64,000 nucleotides of DNA from an uncultured Pseudomonadales bacterium (GCA_943842505.1 CALTDI010000006.1:1-64000), one strand, 5' to 3'. Positions 34,871 through 44,010 are shown, numbered from the stretch's first letter. Notes: generated by a model not told the origin, from the sequence alone. Program-made: numbers and translations.

Positions 34871-35296
34871 ATGAATGACGAAGCAGAAGACCTTGAGGCG
34901 GCCACCGAGCCGACTGAAGAAGCGAAGCCTTCCAAGATCGGCCGCATCGAATGGATGGATCTGACTGTTCCCAATGCGGAGCAGGTGCGCAACTTCTACA
35001 CCTCGGTAGTAGGCTGGACCAGCAGCGAAGTAGATATGGGCAGCTATAGCGACTTCAATATTAATCTGCCCGATACACAGGATACCATTGCCGGCGTGTG
35101 CCATACCCGTCGCAGTAACGAGAATATTCCCAGTCAGTGGCTGGTCTATGTTCGCGTAGAGAGTGTCGCGGACAGCGCCGCACAATGTGAGAAGCTAGGC
35201 GGCGAGGTACTAGATGGCCCTAGACGAATGGGTGGCAGCTACTTCTGCGTCATTAAAGATCCTGCCGGCGCCGTAATGGCACTTCTGTCGGACTAG
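34871..35296 (+). CDS. VOC (glyoxalase/bleomycin resistance) family protein
   Basis: The 141-residue product has an acidic N-terminal tail (1-23), then a single VOC module: EWMDLTVPNAEQVRNFYTSV, GWT, and YFCVIKDPAGAVMALL at the end. Two betaalphabetabetabeta repeats are typical. Metal ligands are incomplete on one half. The function is open. It starts 30 nt after the preceding gene. Confidence 0.8.
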   Translation: MNDEAEDLEAATEPTEEAKPSKIGRIEWMDLTVPNAEQVRNFYTSVVGWTSSEVDMGSYSDFNINLPDTQDTIAGVCHTRRSNENIPSQWLVYVRVESVADSAAQCEKLGGEVLDGPRRMGGSYFCVIKDPAGAVMALLSD

Positions 35297-35300
35297 TGGC

Positions 35301-35672
35301 GTGCAGATCTTAAAAGGAAGTTGTCACTGTGGCGCGGTCGAGTTTGAAGTTCGGACTGAATCGGGACCGACAGGCCTCAAGCGCTGCGATTGTTCGCTGT
35401 GCTCCAGAAGGGGCGCGATCATGGCGAGCGCCTCACTCGACGACCTTAAGATCACATCGGGGGAAGACAAACTCAGCCTGTATCAATGGAATACGCGCAT
35501 CGCTCGCCACTACTTCTGCTCTATATGCGGAATCTATACTCACCATCGACGACGCAGGGCTCCGAATGAATTTGGCTATAACGTCGCCTGCATCGAAGGG
35601 ATGGATCTAGCCAGCCTGGGCGATATACCCATGACCGATGGCATAGGCATGAGCGTCGAGCCTTCCAACTAA
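35301..35672 (+). CDS. GFA (glutathione-dependent formaldehyde-activating) family protein
   Basis: The start is GTG 35301, five bases after the VOC stop. The 123-residue product has the zinc-binding pattern SCHCGAVEFE, CDCSLCSRRG and FCSICGIYTHH, the three Cys clusters of the CENP-V/GFA fold. Family members bind glutathione adducts; most lack proven enzyme activity. The S-formylglutathione hydrolase at 20 kb may be in the same broad process, but they are far apart. Confidence 0.88.
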   Translation: MQILKGSCHCGAVEFEVRTESGPTGLKRCDCSLCSRRGAIMASASLDDLKITSGEDKLSLYQWNTRIARHYFCSICGIYTHHRRRRAPNEFGYNVACIEGMDLASLGDIPMTDGIGMSVEPSN

Positions 35673-35709
35673 AGATTGAATGCTGGAGAGAAAGACAGAG
35701 AGAGAAGAC

Positions 35710-36192
35710 ATGAGCGGTACAGTAGAGAACATATACATAACGAAGATTCGTCGCGAGCAGCCACAGCCGATTGCATCGGCTCAACTAGAGGCTGGCAAAG
35801 GCATAGCTGGCGACCGCTATCATCAGCGCTCCCTGGAACTGCTCGCCGCGGGTGATGATGTGCAGGCGAATCACCTAAGCCTGATCTCCAAAGAGGAGCT
35901 CGATGCCTTTCTTGCGCGCAACGATGTCCAAATAGACTATGGGAATTTTCGGCGCAACGTGTTGACCACGGGTATCGATCTGTATGGACTCATTGGCAAG
36001 AAATTCATGCTAGGCGGCGCCTTGTGCCGGGGTGTGGAAGACTGCGAACCCTGTGCCTTTCTCGCCGCTACCGTACATCGCGCGGTTCTTCCGGAACTGA
36101 AGAAGAAAGCTGGACTGCGTGCCATTATACTGGAAGATGGCGAAGTAAATATCGGCGATACTATCGAACCGGTCTCGGCGCTGGGTAACTGA
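35710..36192 (+). CDS. MOSC-domain protein
   Basis: The ATG at 35710 gives a 160-residue MOSC domain: YITKIRREQP, GIAGDRYHQRS, NHLSLISKEEL, FRRNVLTTGIDL and the conserved Cys in CEPCAFLA. MOSC domains, as in MoCo sulfurases and YiiM/YcbX, handle molybdenum cofactor and persulfide sulfur. As a stand-alone gene it may act in N-hydroxylated base reduction like YiiM. The reading frame is open 10 codons upstream without a better start. Confidence 0.85.
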   Translation: MSGTVENIYITKIRREQPQPIASAQLEAGKGIAGDRYHQRSLELLAAGDDVQANHLSLISKEELDAFLARNDVQIDYGNFRRNVLTTGIDLYGLIGKKFMLGGALCRGVEDCEPCAFLAATVHRAVLPELKKKAGLRAIILEDGEVNIGDTIEPVSALGN

Positions 36193-36194
36193 TT

Positions 36195-36641
36195 ATGCAA
36201 GCTATGACGACATTGTCGGCCAACTTAAAACGACGCCCACACTGGATGAACGCCTTGATGTTGTTCTGTGCCTATATGAGCTTCATCTATCTACCTTGGG
36301 ACGTATTCCTGAAACCACTCAGCGAGGATCAGGAAGTGTGGTTTGGCGTACTTTTTACCGGCTGGGCGGCGAAGATTGGCGCCCTTGCCCACTGGTATAT
36401 ATATGGCGCGGGCTTCTGGGGTTTCTGGAAGATGCGCAGCTGGATGTTTCCCTGGGCTGCCCTGTATACGGTACAGATCGCGCTAGGCATGTTCGTGTGG
36501 AGTTATCTCGATGAGCGCAGCAGTGGCGCACTATCCGGACTACTGGTCGCCATACCCTTTCTCGCCCTAACGGTAGCTCTGTGGCGTACGTCGCATTTCA
36601 AGGTGGCGAGACAAGTAGCAGACACCGGTGACGAAAAATGA
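36195..36641 (+). CDS. Four-TM membrane protein of unknown function
   Basis: I do not recognise the family. The 148-residue product has four predicted TM helices (about 18-36, 52-75, 84-102, 111-131) rich in Trp and Tyr (FIYLPWDVF, AHWYIYGAGFWGFWKMRSW). The PWD and HWY motifs in the membrane edge suggest a conserved, perhaps cofactor-related, site. It overlaps the next gene by 4 nt (ATGA), so the two are translationally coupled. Confidence 0.6.
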   Translation: MQAMTTLSANLKRRPHWMNALMLFCAYMSFIYLPWDVFLKPLSEDQEVWFGVLFTGWAAKIGALAHWYIYGAGFWGFWKMRSWMFPWAALYTVQIALGMFVWSYLDERSSGALSGLLVAIPFLALTVALWRTSHFKVARQVADTGDEK

Positions 36642-37570
36642 GACAGCTCTCCTTCATGCTCTATTTACTTTGCGTGTTGCTTACCGCCACCCCCGCTACA
36701 GCGCAGGACAATAATCCCTATATATTCATACTTGGTGTAGCTCAGGATGCCGGGTATCCTCAGATTGGATGTTATGCGCCTCACTGCCTTCCTGGCTGGG
36801 AAGGTAGCAAAGCGCAGAGAGGCGCTACGTCCATCGCTGTGATCAATCCTGCCGCTGAGCAGAAGTTTCTCTTCGAGGCCACACCCAACTTGCCCGCTCA
36901 GCTCTATCAACTCGAGGTAGAGGCCCCTAACGAGCGTTTTCAACTGTCGGCCATATTTCTTACCCATGCCCATATCGGCCACTATGCAGGGCTGATGTTT
37001 CTAGGTCACGAGGCAATGTCAGCGTCCGATCAGCCCGTCTATGCGATGCCGCGTATGTTCGACTTTCTGGAGAACAATGGGCCGTGGAGTCAGTTGGTCG
37101 AATTTCAGAATATTCGCCTGCAGCCACTGCGCGACCAGGGAGAGGTAAATTACGCAAACCTGAGCATTACCCCTTTTCTCGTCCCTCACCGAGACGAGTT
37201 CTCGGAGACCGTAGGCTACGAGATCGCGGGCCCAAACAAAAAGGCGGTGTTCATTCCAGACATTAACAAGTGGTCGGCCTGGGATAGAGACCTAGTCGAG
37301 GTGGTGAAGTCTGTCGACTATGCCCTGATAGACGCGTCCTTCTATGCCGATGGCGAACTACCCGGCCGCGACATGTCCCAGATTCCGCACCCCTTCGTAT
37401 CGGAGAGCATGGCCGCACTCAGCGAGCTGCCCAAGGAGGAGCGCGGGAAGGTCTGGTTCATTCACTTTAACCATACCAACCCACTACTGGATGCAGGAAG
37501 CGAAGAAAGCAGGTTCGTTAGATCCGAAGGCTACAACATCGCCGTTGAAGGTCAACGACTACCCTTGTAG
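36638..37570 (+). CDS. Secreted PqqB-like metallo-beta-lactamase-fold hydrolase
   Basis: The 310-residue product has a signal peptide ending ATAQD, then the PqqB-like start FILGVAQDAGYPQIGC followed by CLPGW. The metal motif is THAHIGHYAG and later ligands include VPHRDEFSETVGY and FIPDINKW. PqqB hydroxylates a tyrosine during PQQ biosynthesis, but canonical PqqB is cytosolic and sits in a pqqABCDE operon. This secreted stand-alone homologue, also seen in other genomes as a PqqB-like MBL protein, probably acts on something else in the periplasm. Confidence 0.8.
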   Translation: MRQLSFMLYLLCVLLTATPATAQDNNPYIFILGVAQDAGYPQIGCYAPHCLPGWEGSKAQRGATSIAVINPAAEQKFLFEATPNLPAQLYQLEVEAPNERFQLSAIFLTHAHIGHYAGLMFLGHEAMSASDQPVYAMPRMFDFLENNGPWSQLVEFQNIRLQPLRDQGEVNYANLSITPFLVPHRDEFSETVGYEIAGPNKKAVFIPDINKWSAWDRDLVEVVKSVDYALIDASFYADGELPGRDMSQIPHPFVSESMAALSELPKEERGKVWFIHFNHTNPLLDAGSEESRFVRSEGYNIAVEGQRLPL

Positions 37571-37640
37571 TTCGTATCATGAAAAGGGCTATCAGTAGCA
37601 AGCAAACACTTGCGCCCCCGGCCAGCTGCCTCGACTGGCC

Positions 37641-38576
37641 TCAAATACTATCGAGCGGACTACTGGTTCCTGCGTAGTGCCTACCCAAGACATGAGTGTA
37701 TATCTGCGTCGTAGATACGTCATTATGCCCCAGCAGCTCTTGTACGGTGCGCAGGTCTGCCCCACTGGCCAGCATGTGGGTGGCGAAGGAATGTCGAAAG
37801 GTATGAGCCGTCACTCGCCTCTGTTTCAGCTCAGCCGACCTAACCGCCTCAGATATAAATTTTCTCACCACCGTAGGATGTAAATGATGACGGCAGATTT
37901 CCCCGGTTAATGGATGCTGACAAAGCTTACTGCTGGGAAAGATATAGGCCCAGGCTTCAGATTTGAATGCATTGGGGTATTTCCTGGTTAACGCGGGGGA
38001 CATGGAACAACCCACGCCATGCACATTATCTTTGTGCTGAATTTCTATACCTGCAGCGATGAGTGCCTCAAGGTCTGTTTTGAGCTTGGGGCTAAGAAGT
38101 GTTTGTCTATCCTTGCGCCCTTTGCCATCGTATATATTGAGAGCGAAGCGATCCAGATTGATATCCTGCACACGCAAGCGAAGGCATTCCCCCACCCTCA
38201 ATCCGCTGCCGTACAGTAGTTGCAGAATCAGCTTATTCCTACCTTCCAAATGCATCAGTACCGATCGAACTTCTTCGACCGACAGCACACTGGGCAGAGC
38301 TTGTTGTTTACTGGCAAGCTTAAAACCCAAATCACCCATCTCACGTTTCAGAAACTTTTCAAACAGAAAAGCAATGGCATTCAGCGCCGTTTTCTGAGTG
38401 TTGATACTCACCTGCCGCTGCATCGCCAAATAGGTGAGATAAGCGCTGATTCTAGACAGAGGTACCGTCGAAGGATGTTCATTACCCGAAAAATGAATGA
38501 AACGTCGAATCCACAGCAAATACGTCTTCTCAGTGGAGAGGCTATAGCCCCGCATACGTATATTGTGTAGTGGCAT
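37641..38576 (-). CDS. intI: Integron integrase
   Basis: From ATG 38576 the product is 311 residues. It is a tyrosine recombinase with SAM-like domain (GYSLSTEKTYLLWIRRFIHF), Arg127 (GSGLRVGECL), the integron-specific patch ALTRKYPNAF...YIFPSS then RHHLH (about 194-240), His258 and Arg261 (HTFRHSFATH), His284 (LLGHNDV) and Tyr293 (QIYTHV). All catalytic residues are present. The first codons (MPL and part of H) come from the IS end; native homology starts at NIRMRGYS. So about ten N-terminal residues and the promoter have been replaced. A GTG at 38591, also in the IS, is an alternative start. Activity is uncertain. Confidence 0.92.
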   Translation of the reverse strand: MPLHNIRMRGYSLSTEKTYLLWIRRFIHFSGNEHPSTVPLSRISAYLTYLAMQRQVSINTQKTALNAIAFLFEKFLKREMGDLGFKLASKQQALPSVLSVEEVRSVLMHLEGRNKLILQLLYGSGLRVGECLRLRVQDINLDRFALNIYDGKGRKDRQTLLSPKLKTDLEALIAAGIEIQHKDNVHGVGCSMSPALTRKYPNAFKSEAWAYIFPSSKLCQHPLTGEICRHHLHPTVVRKFISEAVRSAELKQRRVTAHTFRHSFATHMLASGADLRTVQELLGHNDVSTTQIYTHVLGRHYAGTSSPLDSI

Positions 38577-38592
38577 AGTTAATTTGGCCACC
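38566..38592 (+). repeat. IS left inverted repeat
   Basis: 27-base terminal repeat, 21 of 27 identical to the inverted right end. It contains the ATG now used by intI (minus strand, 38574-38576). Confidence 0.8.
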
Positions 38593-38636
38593 TAAATAGA
38601 GGTGCTATTATGCATTTCCTACAATTAGGTGACAAT

Positions 38637-39821
<1,185 letters not shown>

Positions 39822-39864
39822 GCAGAGAAAAATACCGCGTGGAAGACATATACAAATGTTAGTG
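39822..39864 (+). other. attI remnant with cassette 1 junction
   Basis: The crossover core GTTAGTG is at 39858-39864. It is identified because attC1, at the end of cassette 1, has R'' CACTAAC, the exact complement. Only 37 bases of attI remain between the IS and the crossover G, fewer than the 60-odd bases typical, so integrase binding may be impaired. Confidence 0.75.
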
Positions 39865-39899
39865 AGCATTTTTTGGACGCTGAGAAGCGTTAACCATAG

Positions 39900-39928
39900 T
39901 TGACAATCTCTAATATGTGAACTATAGT
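39900..39928 (+). promoter_or_regulatory. Cassette 1 toxin-antitoxin promoter
   Basis: TTGACA (39900-39905), 17-bp spacer, TATAGT (39923-39928). The ATG follows 6 nt later, so transcription should start at the ATG (leaderless). AACTATAGTT (39920-39929) and the related AACCATAGTT (39892-39901) are likely operator repeats. Confidence 0.7.
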
Positions 39929-39934
39929 TGGCAC

Positions 39935-40231
39935 ATGTTAGAAATCTACAAAACCGAAGAGTTTGCTCGCTGGTTTAAGAAACTCAAGGATCGAAACGCC
40001 AAAGCTCGTATCCAAGCACGAATCGACCGCATGGAACTCGGGCATTTTGGCGATGTTGAGCCCGTCGGAGAAGGAGTCAGTGAACTTCGTATATTTTATG
40101 GCCCTGGATATAGAGTCTATTTCACTAAGCAATCTTCTGTTGTAGTCATACTTCTAACTGCTGGGGACAAGAGCTCGCAAGCCAAAGATATCAAGAAAGC
40201 TTTGGAGCTGGCTCGCCAACTGGAGATTTGA
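39935..40231 (+). CDS. Cassette 1: RelE/HigB-type toxin (addiction module killer protein)
   Basis: The 98-residue product reads EFARWFKKLKDRNAKARIQARIDR, with LRIFYGPGYRVYFT and ILLTAGDKSSQAKDIKKA, the standard pattern of the small HigB-like killer proteins, ribosome-dependent mRNA cleavage toxins. A homologue is in cassette 3, about half identical by eye. ATG 39935 is chosen because it lies one turn after the promoter; an upstream GTG at 39917 is inside the promoter. The antitoxin follows 2 nt after the stop. Confidence 0.88.
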   Translation: MLEIYKTEEFARWFKKLKDRNAKARIQARIDRMELGHFGDVEPVGEGVSELRIFYGPGYRVYFTKQSSVVVILLTAGDKSSQAKDIKKALELARQLEI

Positions 40232-40233
40232 TC

Positions 40234-40527
40234 ATGACTGTAAAACTTACACGCTACGACACAGCCGAACATTTAAAGACTGACGAGGACATTCAAGCCT
40301 ATCTTGATGCTGTATTAGAGGAAGGCGGGGATGACCCTGCGTATATCATTCATGCGTTGGGAATTATCGCTCGCGCTAAGAATATGAGCCAACTGGCCAG
40401 AGACACTGGGCTATCGCGCGAAGGATTGTACAAAGCACTTTCTGAAGAAGGCAATCCCACTTTCGCGACAGTTTCAAAAGTTGCGAAGGCTCTTGGGCTT
40501 CAAATCAAGTTTCAATCTGCTGCGTAG
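40234..40527 (+). CDS. Cassette 1: XRE-type antitoxin
   Basis: The 97-residue product has TRYDTAEHLKTDEDIQAYL, then the HTH NMSQLARDTGLSREGLYKAL and TFATVSKVAKALGLQIKF. This is the antidote partner of the killer-protein family, in the toxin-first order usual for it. It should bind the toxin and repress the cassette promoter. The stop lies 6 nt before attC1. The same family occurs in cassette 3. Confidence 0.9.
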   Translation: MTVKLTRYDTAEHLKTDEDIQAYLDAVLEEGGDDPAYIIHALGIIARAKNMSQLARDTGLSREGLYKALSEEGNPTFATVSKVAKALGLQIKFQSAA

Positions 40528-40532
40528 ATGCT

Positions 40533-40598
40533 CACTAACAAACAAATCAACAAGGAGGCAGCGCTACGCGGCTGCCCCTATTATTCAGGGCGTTATGT
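40533..40598 (+). other. attC1
   Basis: R'' CACTAAC (40533-40539) and R' GTTATGT (40592-40598) flank a hairpin GGCAGCGC-TACGC-GGCTGCC. L'' and L' pair with one extrahelical base, which is a G on the bottom strand as required for integrase polarity. Crossover 40592/40593. Confidence 0.9.
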
Positions 40599-40648
40599 AC
40601 TTTAAACCAATCACCTTGGTAAAGTATCGGTGGGCATGAGTAACCTAT

Positions 40649-41206
40649 ATGAATTGGGATAGGACAAATCAATTTCTCCAAATTGGAGCAAACCTTGCTC
40701 TTCTGGCTGGCCTGATTCTCGTGGGAGTTCAGATTTCTGAGACCAATAGAATTACAAATGCTCAATTTATTGCAGACGACTATGCAACAACTATGTCGAC
40801 GTACGAATTGATTATAGGAGAAAGTCTTTCGGAAGCCCTGGGGAAGGCACAGGTTAATTCTGTAGATTTGACAAATGAAAACTTAGTTGTTGTTCATGCT
40901 TACTTGGCTCGGGAATGGTATAGATCAGTTCGAGACCGCGCGATCTCTGAAACCGGATATACAGATGTTAACTTTGAACTAGACGTCACTGAGTGGACTT
41001 TTTCAAATCTAGGGAATGAAACAGCTCTACGCTGGTGGACTCTCAACCAGAATGGAATGCTTAACCTTTATCCAGAATTACGAGAAGCTGTAAACGAAAG
41101 GATTGCGGGCCAGGGTGAGACACACAAGAACTTTCACCAAAGGCGTACAACCGAGCTTCAAGGCGGCAGCATCTATCCGCAAAAAATACTTAGTAGATTT
41201 CAGTAA
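40649..41206 (+). CDS. Cassette 2: single-TM protein of the cassette family
   Basis: The 185-residue product starts MNWDRTNQFLQIGANLALLA then GLILVGVQISETNR: one TM near residues 8-30, then a helical soluble domain with LRWWTLNQNGMLNLYPELREAV, the WW-plus-helix element shared in the family. It is the most divergent and longest member. No strong promoter or Shine-Dalgarno is evident; reading from cassette 1 is likely. Function unknown. Confidence 0.7.
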   Translation: MNWDRTNQFLQIGANLALLAGLILVGVQISETNRITNAQFIADDYATTMSTYELIIGESLSEALGKAQVNSVDLTNENLVVVHAYLAREWYRSVRDRAISETGYTDVNFELDVTEWTFSNLGNETALRWWTLNQNGMLNLYPELREAVNERIAGQGETHKNFHQRRTTELQGGSIYPQKILSRFQ

Positions 41207-41241
41207 AGTGTTATACGTTGCTATTGTCTGACCTTCCCAGC

Positions 41242-41306
41242 ACATAACAATTAAATCAAAAAGGAGGCAGCGCTCCGCGCAGCCCCTATTATTACGGGCG
41301 TTATGT
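41242..41306 (+). other. attC2
   Basis: R'' ACATAAC (41242-41248), R' GTTATGT (41300-41306), stem GGAGGCAGCG/CGCGCAGCCCC. Crossover 41300/41301. Confidence 0.9.
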
Positions 41307-41326
41307 AGGCTCGCATCGAGCTGCTA

Positions 41327-41367
41327 TTGACTGGCTGTATCCATACGGATACACTATTATTGTGTAT
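41327..41367 (+). promoter_or_regulatory. Cassette 3 toxin-antitoxin promoter and operator
   Basis: TTGACT (41327-41332), 17 bp, TACACT (41350-41355), then 6 nt to the GTG start: predicted leaderless. The palindrome ATACAC-TATTATT-GTGTAT (41349-41367) covers the -10 box and the start codon and should be the antitoxin's operator. Confidence 0.75.
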
Positions 41368-41658
41368 CAACTTAAAGAGACAGATTATTTCCTAAAATGG
41401 CGCTCCAAGATCAAGGATGCCAAGGCTCTAGCCCGTATCTTGATTCGCTTGGAGAACGTACGCCAAGGGCACTTTGGTGACTCCAAGTCACTTAAAGGCG
41501 GGCTGCACGAGCTTCGAATACATGTTGGGAAAGGCTACCGAATCTACTACACCAAGAAAGGGAATATGATAATCCTCCTCCTTAGCGGAGGCACCAAATC
41601 AAGCCAATCTAAAGATATAGAACGTGCTAGAGAAATACTGTCGGAATTGAGGTCATAA
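41362..41658 (+). CDS. Cassette 3: RelE/HigB-type toxin
   Basis: The 98-residue product (GTG start) reads DYFLKWRSKIKDAKALARIL, then LRIHVGKGYRIYYTKKG and ILLLSGGTKSSQSKDIERA, homologous to the cassette 1 toxin. The conserved Arg and Tyr of this RelE-like fold are present. It is followed 2 nt later by the antitoxin. Confidence 0.88.
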   Translation: MYQLKETDYFLKWRSKIKDAKALARILIRLENVRQGHFGDSKSLKGGLHELRIHVGKGYRIYYTKKGNMIILLLSGGTKSSQSKDIERAREILSELRS

Positions 41659-41660
41659 AC

Positions 41661-41942
41661 ATGGTTAAAGTAACTGATTTTGACGTTAGCGAATCTCTCG
41701 ATAATGAAGAGCTTATTGCTGAATATCTTTCAGCAGCCCTAGAAGATGAAAATCCCGATGTGTTTCTTGCGGCTGTAGGTCATGTAGCAAAAGCGAGGGG
41801 CATGTCAGAAATCGCAAGTAAATCTGGCCTAGGCAGAGAGAGTCTCTATAAGGCATTCTCTCCCGGAGCTAAGCCTAGGTATGAAACTGTGCAAAAAGTT
41901 CTAGGCAGCCTCGGCGTGAAGGTGCATGTATCCGCTACATAA
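41661..41942 (+). CDS. Cassette 3: XRE-type antitoxin
   Basis: The 93-residue product has FDVSESLDNEELIAEYL, HTH GMSEIASKSGLGRESLYKAF and a C-terminal YETVQKVLGSLGVKVHV. It pairs with the preceding toxin. Its last codon and stop (ACA TAA) are supplied by the R'' core of attC3. Confidence 0.9.
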   Translation: MVKVTDFDVSESLDNEELIAEYLSAALEDENPDVFLAAVGHVAKARGMSEIASKSGLGRESLYKAFSPGAKPRYETVQKVLGSLGVKVHVSAT

Positions 41943-42001
41943 CAATCAAATCAAAAAGGAGCCTGGGCTGCGCCCAGTCCCTATTATTCAAAGCGTTATG
42001 T
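41937..42001 (+). other. attC3
   Basis: R'' ACATAAC (41937-41943), R' GTTATGT (41995-42001), stem GCCTGGGC/GCCCAG. Nearly identical to attC4. The antitoxin stop codon is in R''. Confidence 0.9.
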
Positions 42002-42057
42002 GTGCTTTCCTTGCCAGTACGAGCCTGACAGATATGAGCGCTAGAGAGTGAATTGTT

Positions 42058-42564
42058 ATGAGAGACGCTAATTGGACTAAGTGGTCATCTATTGCAGAAA
42101 TCGTTAGCTCTGTAGCAATTCTGATAACGCTCATTTACCTGGCCATTCAAACTCAGCAATCGGCAGATGCAATCAATAGCCAAACTAGACAGAGCCTTAT
42201 TGCAAGCGCCCAATTTGAGCAATCTATATGGATAGAGCATCCTGAATTGACAGCTCTTATAATTGATAACTCTGTAGAAATGACTTTGGAGCAGAAGGTT
42301 CAGCTCGATAGCCTCATGCTGTTGGCGCTATCTCGTAGAGAATTCGCATTTCAAGAATATCAAGCTGGCGTGTTAGATGAGAGCATCTGGGCGGATGAAA
42401 AAGAAATTATCAGACTACTACTAGGCACAGAGCGCACCAGAAGTTGGTGGAACTCTATAGGGCAATATGGGTGGGGACAGGAATTCGTAGATGTAATTCA
42501 GGAGACTATTGTAGGTCAACCACTACATAGTTACTGGATCGGACTCAAGAACTGGGAGGCCTAG
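42058..42564 (+). CDS. Cassette 4: single-TM protein of the cassette family
   Basis: The 168-residue product has ANWTKWSSIAEIVSSVAILI and TLIYLAIQTQQSADAI: TM near residues 12-32 with the family signature AEI...TLIYLAIQ. The soluble part is helical with SRREFAFQEYQAGVLDESIW and TRSWWNSIGQYGWGQEFVDVI, good examples of the conserved Q-Y-x-x-G and WW elements. A weak AGAG lies before the ATG. No own promoter seen. Confidence 0.78.
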   Translation: MRDANWTKWSSIAEIVSSVAILITLIYLAIQTQQSADAINSQTRQSLIASAQFEQSIWIEHPELTALIIDNSVEMTLEQKVQLDSLMLLALSRREFAFQEYQAGVLDESIWADEKEIIRLLLGTERTRSWWNSIGQYGWGQEFVDVIQETIVGQPLHSYWIGLKNWEA

Positions 42565-42574
42565 TGCATGCGAC

Positions 42575-42639
42575 ACATAACAATCAAATCAAAAAGGAGC
42601 CTGGGCTACGCCCAGTCCCTATTATTCAAAGCGTTATGT
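42575..42639 (+). other. attC4
   Basis: R'' ACATAAC (42575-42581), R' GTTATGT (42633-42639), stem GCCTGGGC/GCCCAG. It differs from attC3 by one base in the loop, so the two probably share recent ancestry. Confidence 0.9.
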
Positions 42640-42645
42640 GTGACG

Positions 42646-43035
42646 TCAGACTTCCTGCAATCCGAGATGTTTTACAAAAGGCTTAAAATCCTTATCTGAA
42701 AACAGTAGAGGAATTCTTTGATCGATGCAAAAGCTGGCTATGATTACATCTGCTGTTTTCCTGATGGTTATTCCTTTTTTTCGGAGCGCGCGAAAATTCT
42801 CAGCGCTTTGTACGGCCATTCTTTGCCCTAGCAACTCAAAGAGCATCAATTCTTCAAGCAATGACTTTGCCGTCTCATATTCCTTATCGAGTCTGAAACC
42901 TTGAAGGACCTCCGTAAGAATCAGGTCTCCAATTGCAACTGGTTGAATGCCCAGGCAATCATCCAGCTTCTTAACTTGGGGACTATCAGTACCCCTGAAA
43001 TAGTCTATCCACACGCTGGAATCTACAAGAATCAT
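42646..43035 (-). CDS. vapC: Cassette 5: VapC PIN-domain toxin (reverse orientation)
   Basis: The 129-residue PIN-domain product has MILVDSSVWIDYF (Asp5), LTEVLQGF (Glu), RKTADVIIASFC (Asp) and FSDKDFKPF (Asp), the acidic cluster of VapC RNases. It is on the strand opposite to the array, so it cannot be driven by array read-through and depends on its own promoter. It overlaps vapB by 4 nt. Confidence 0.92.
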   Translation of the reverse strand: MILVDSSVWIDYFRGTDSPQVKKLDDCLGIQPVAIGDLILTEVLQGFRLDKEYETAKSLLEELMLFELLGQRMAVQSAENFRALRKKGITIRKTADVIIASFCIDQRIPLLFSDKDFKPFVKHLGLQEV

Positions 43036-43226
43036 GAAGCTTTTCTCATATCATCCAAGTCCCCTGTCCAGTTTAGCTTGCCTTTAAAAGCCTTAAGACC
43101 TTCCTGTTTTTTCAATCTAATCAGTGCCTTAAGACCTAGCTCGACTGCTTCCTTCTTGGTACGGGCTCCTGTAGCTTTAAGTACGTCATCCATTAGCTGG
43201 TCGTCTATTTCTATATTTGTTCGCAT
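43032..43226 (-). CDS. vapB: Cassette 5: VapB antitoxin
   Basis: The 64-residue product MRTNIEIDDQLMDDVLKATG with TKKEAVELGLKALIRLKKQE is a ribbon-helix-helix VapB of the VapB-type II (DUF2191-like) group. The C-terminal part binds VapC. Upstream on the minus strand, TATACA ends 14 nt before the ATG and TACAC-ATGG-GTGTA overlaps it as a likely operator. So this module has a short leader, unlike the others. Confidence 0.9.
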   Translation of the reverse strand: MRTNIEIDDQLMDDVLKATGARTKKEAVELGLKALIRLKKQEGLKAFKGKLNWTGDLDDMRKAS

Positions 43227-43281
43227 TAGTTACACCCATGTGTATAATCTTTAAAATGTGTGTGTATAGTGCCATGTGTAC

Positions 43282-43346
43282 ACATAACAATCAAATCAAA
43301 AAGGAGGCAGCGATACGCGCAGCCCCTATTATTCAGGGCGTTATGT
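43282..43346 (+). other. attC5
   Basis: R'' ACATAAC (43282-43288), R' GTTATGT (43340-43346), stem GGAGGCAGCG/CGCGCAGCCCC, close to attC2. Confidence 0.9.
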
Positions 43347-43410
43347 GTCTCGTAGCGTCGGGCTTAAAAACAGTACGATTAAAAATCAGATTATGGTGAA
43401 TTAAACCATT

Positions 43411-43914
43411 ATGTATTCCTCGAAAACTAGAGACCTAATTGAGCTGGCAGGCATCCTATCAATAGTTGCATCACTTATTTTCGTAGGTATGCAGCTACGT
43501 CTAGACCAAAGAACAGCAACTGGAGCCGCATATCAATCTAGAGCCGAAGCGCGTATCGAAGACATCAGACTACGTATGGAAATCGAACTTTCATCTAATG
43601 ACTTTGAAAACCGCATCGCTAGAGGCGACGCGCCTCGCTGGTGGTCTGAAGAAGTGGCCGCCATGCAAAGAGAGGAAGAAATTCCAGCAGGAGAACTAAT
43701 CCGAACTTATCAAAGAAGAAGTATCGATCTTCTTCACCTCGATAATTTAGTATTTCAACATAGCTTAGGGTTGATCCAAACGGCAACCCTAGAATCTGTT
43801 TTTGGAGTCTGGAGAGGTGGAGCGGAGGATCCAATCGCGAGAGCCGCTATTGGTACCGGGCGCATACATCCTGATACTATTGTCCTTCTTAAGGAGTTAG
43901 GTTTCAGATTCTAA
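43411..43914 (+). CDS. Cassette 6: single-TM protein of the cassette family
   Basis: The 167-residue product starts MYSSKTRDLIELAGILSIVA then SLIFVGMQLRLDQR: TM near 9-29 with the family pattern (ELAG..SIVASLIFVGMQLR). The soluble domain is charged and helical (RAEARIEDIRLRMEIELSS), with RWWSEEVAAMQREEEIPAGE and LLHLDNLVFQHSLGLIQ. It is a divergent member. A small palindrome ATGGT-GAATTAA-ACCAT (43393-43409) lies just before the start. Confidence 0.7.
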   Translation: MYSSKTRDLIELAGILSIVASLIFVGMQLRLDQRTATGAAYQSRAEARIEDIRLRMEIELSSNDFENRIARGDAPRWWSEEVAAMQREEEIPAGELIRTYQRRSIDLLHLDNLVFQHSLGLIQTATLESVFGVWRGGAEDPIARAAIGTGRIHPDTIVLLKELGFRF

Positions 43915-44010
43915 TAGTATGAATACTGTATTCTCTTGAACTGGTCACTCCTATTCAATTCATTCAATCAAGAAGTCATAGACTAAGAGAAATATTGTAC
44001 TATTTCCGAC

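Noticed and set aside
37620..37640. GGCCAG...CTGGCC hairpin as the intI terminator
   Set aside because: Only six base pairs and no U-run on the minus strand.
39889..39895. GTTAACC as the attI/cassette 1 crossover
   Set aside because: attC1's R'' is CACTAAC, which complements GTTAGTG at 39858, not GTTAACC.
43226..43262. vapB as a leaderless gene like the other modules
   Set aside because: The only good -10 (TATACA) ends 14 nt before the ATG, giving a short leader of about 7 nt.
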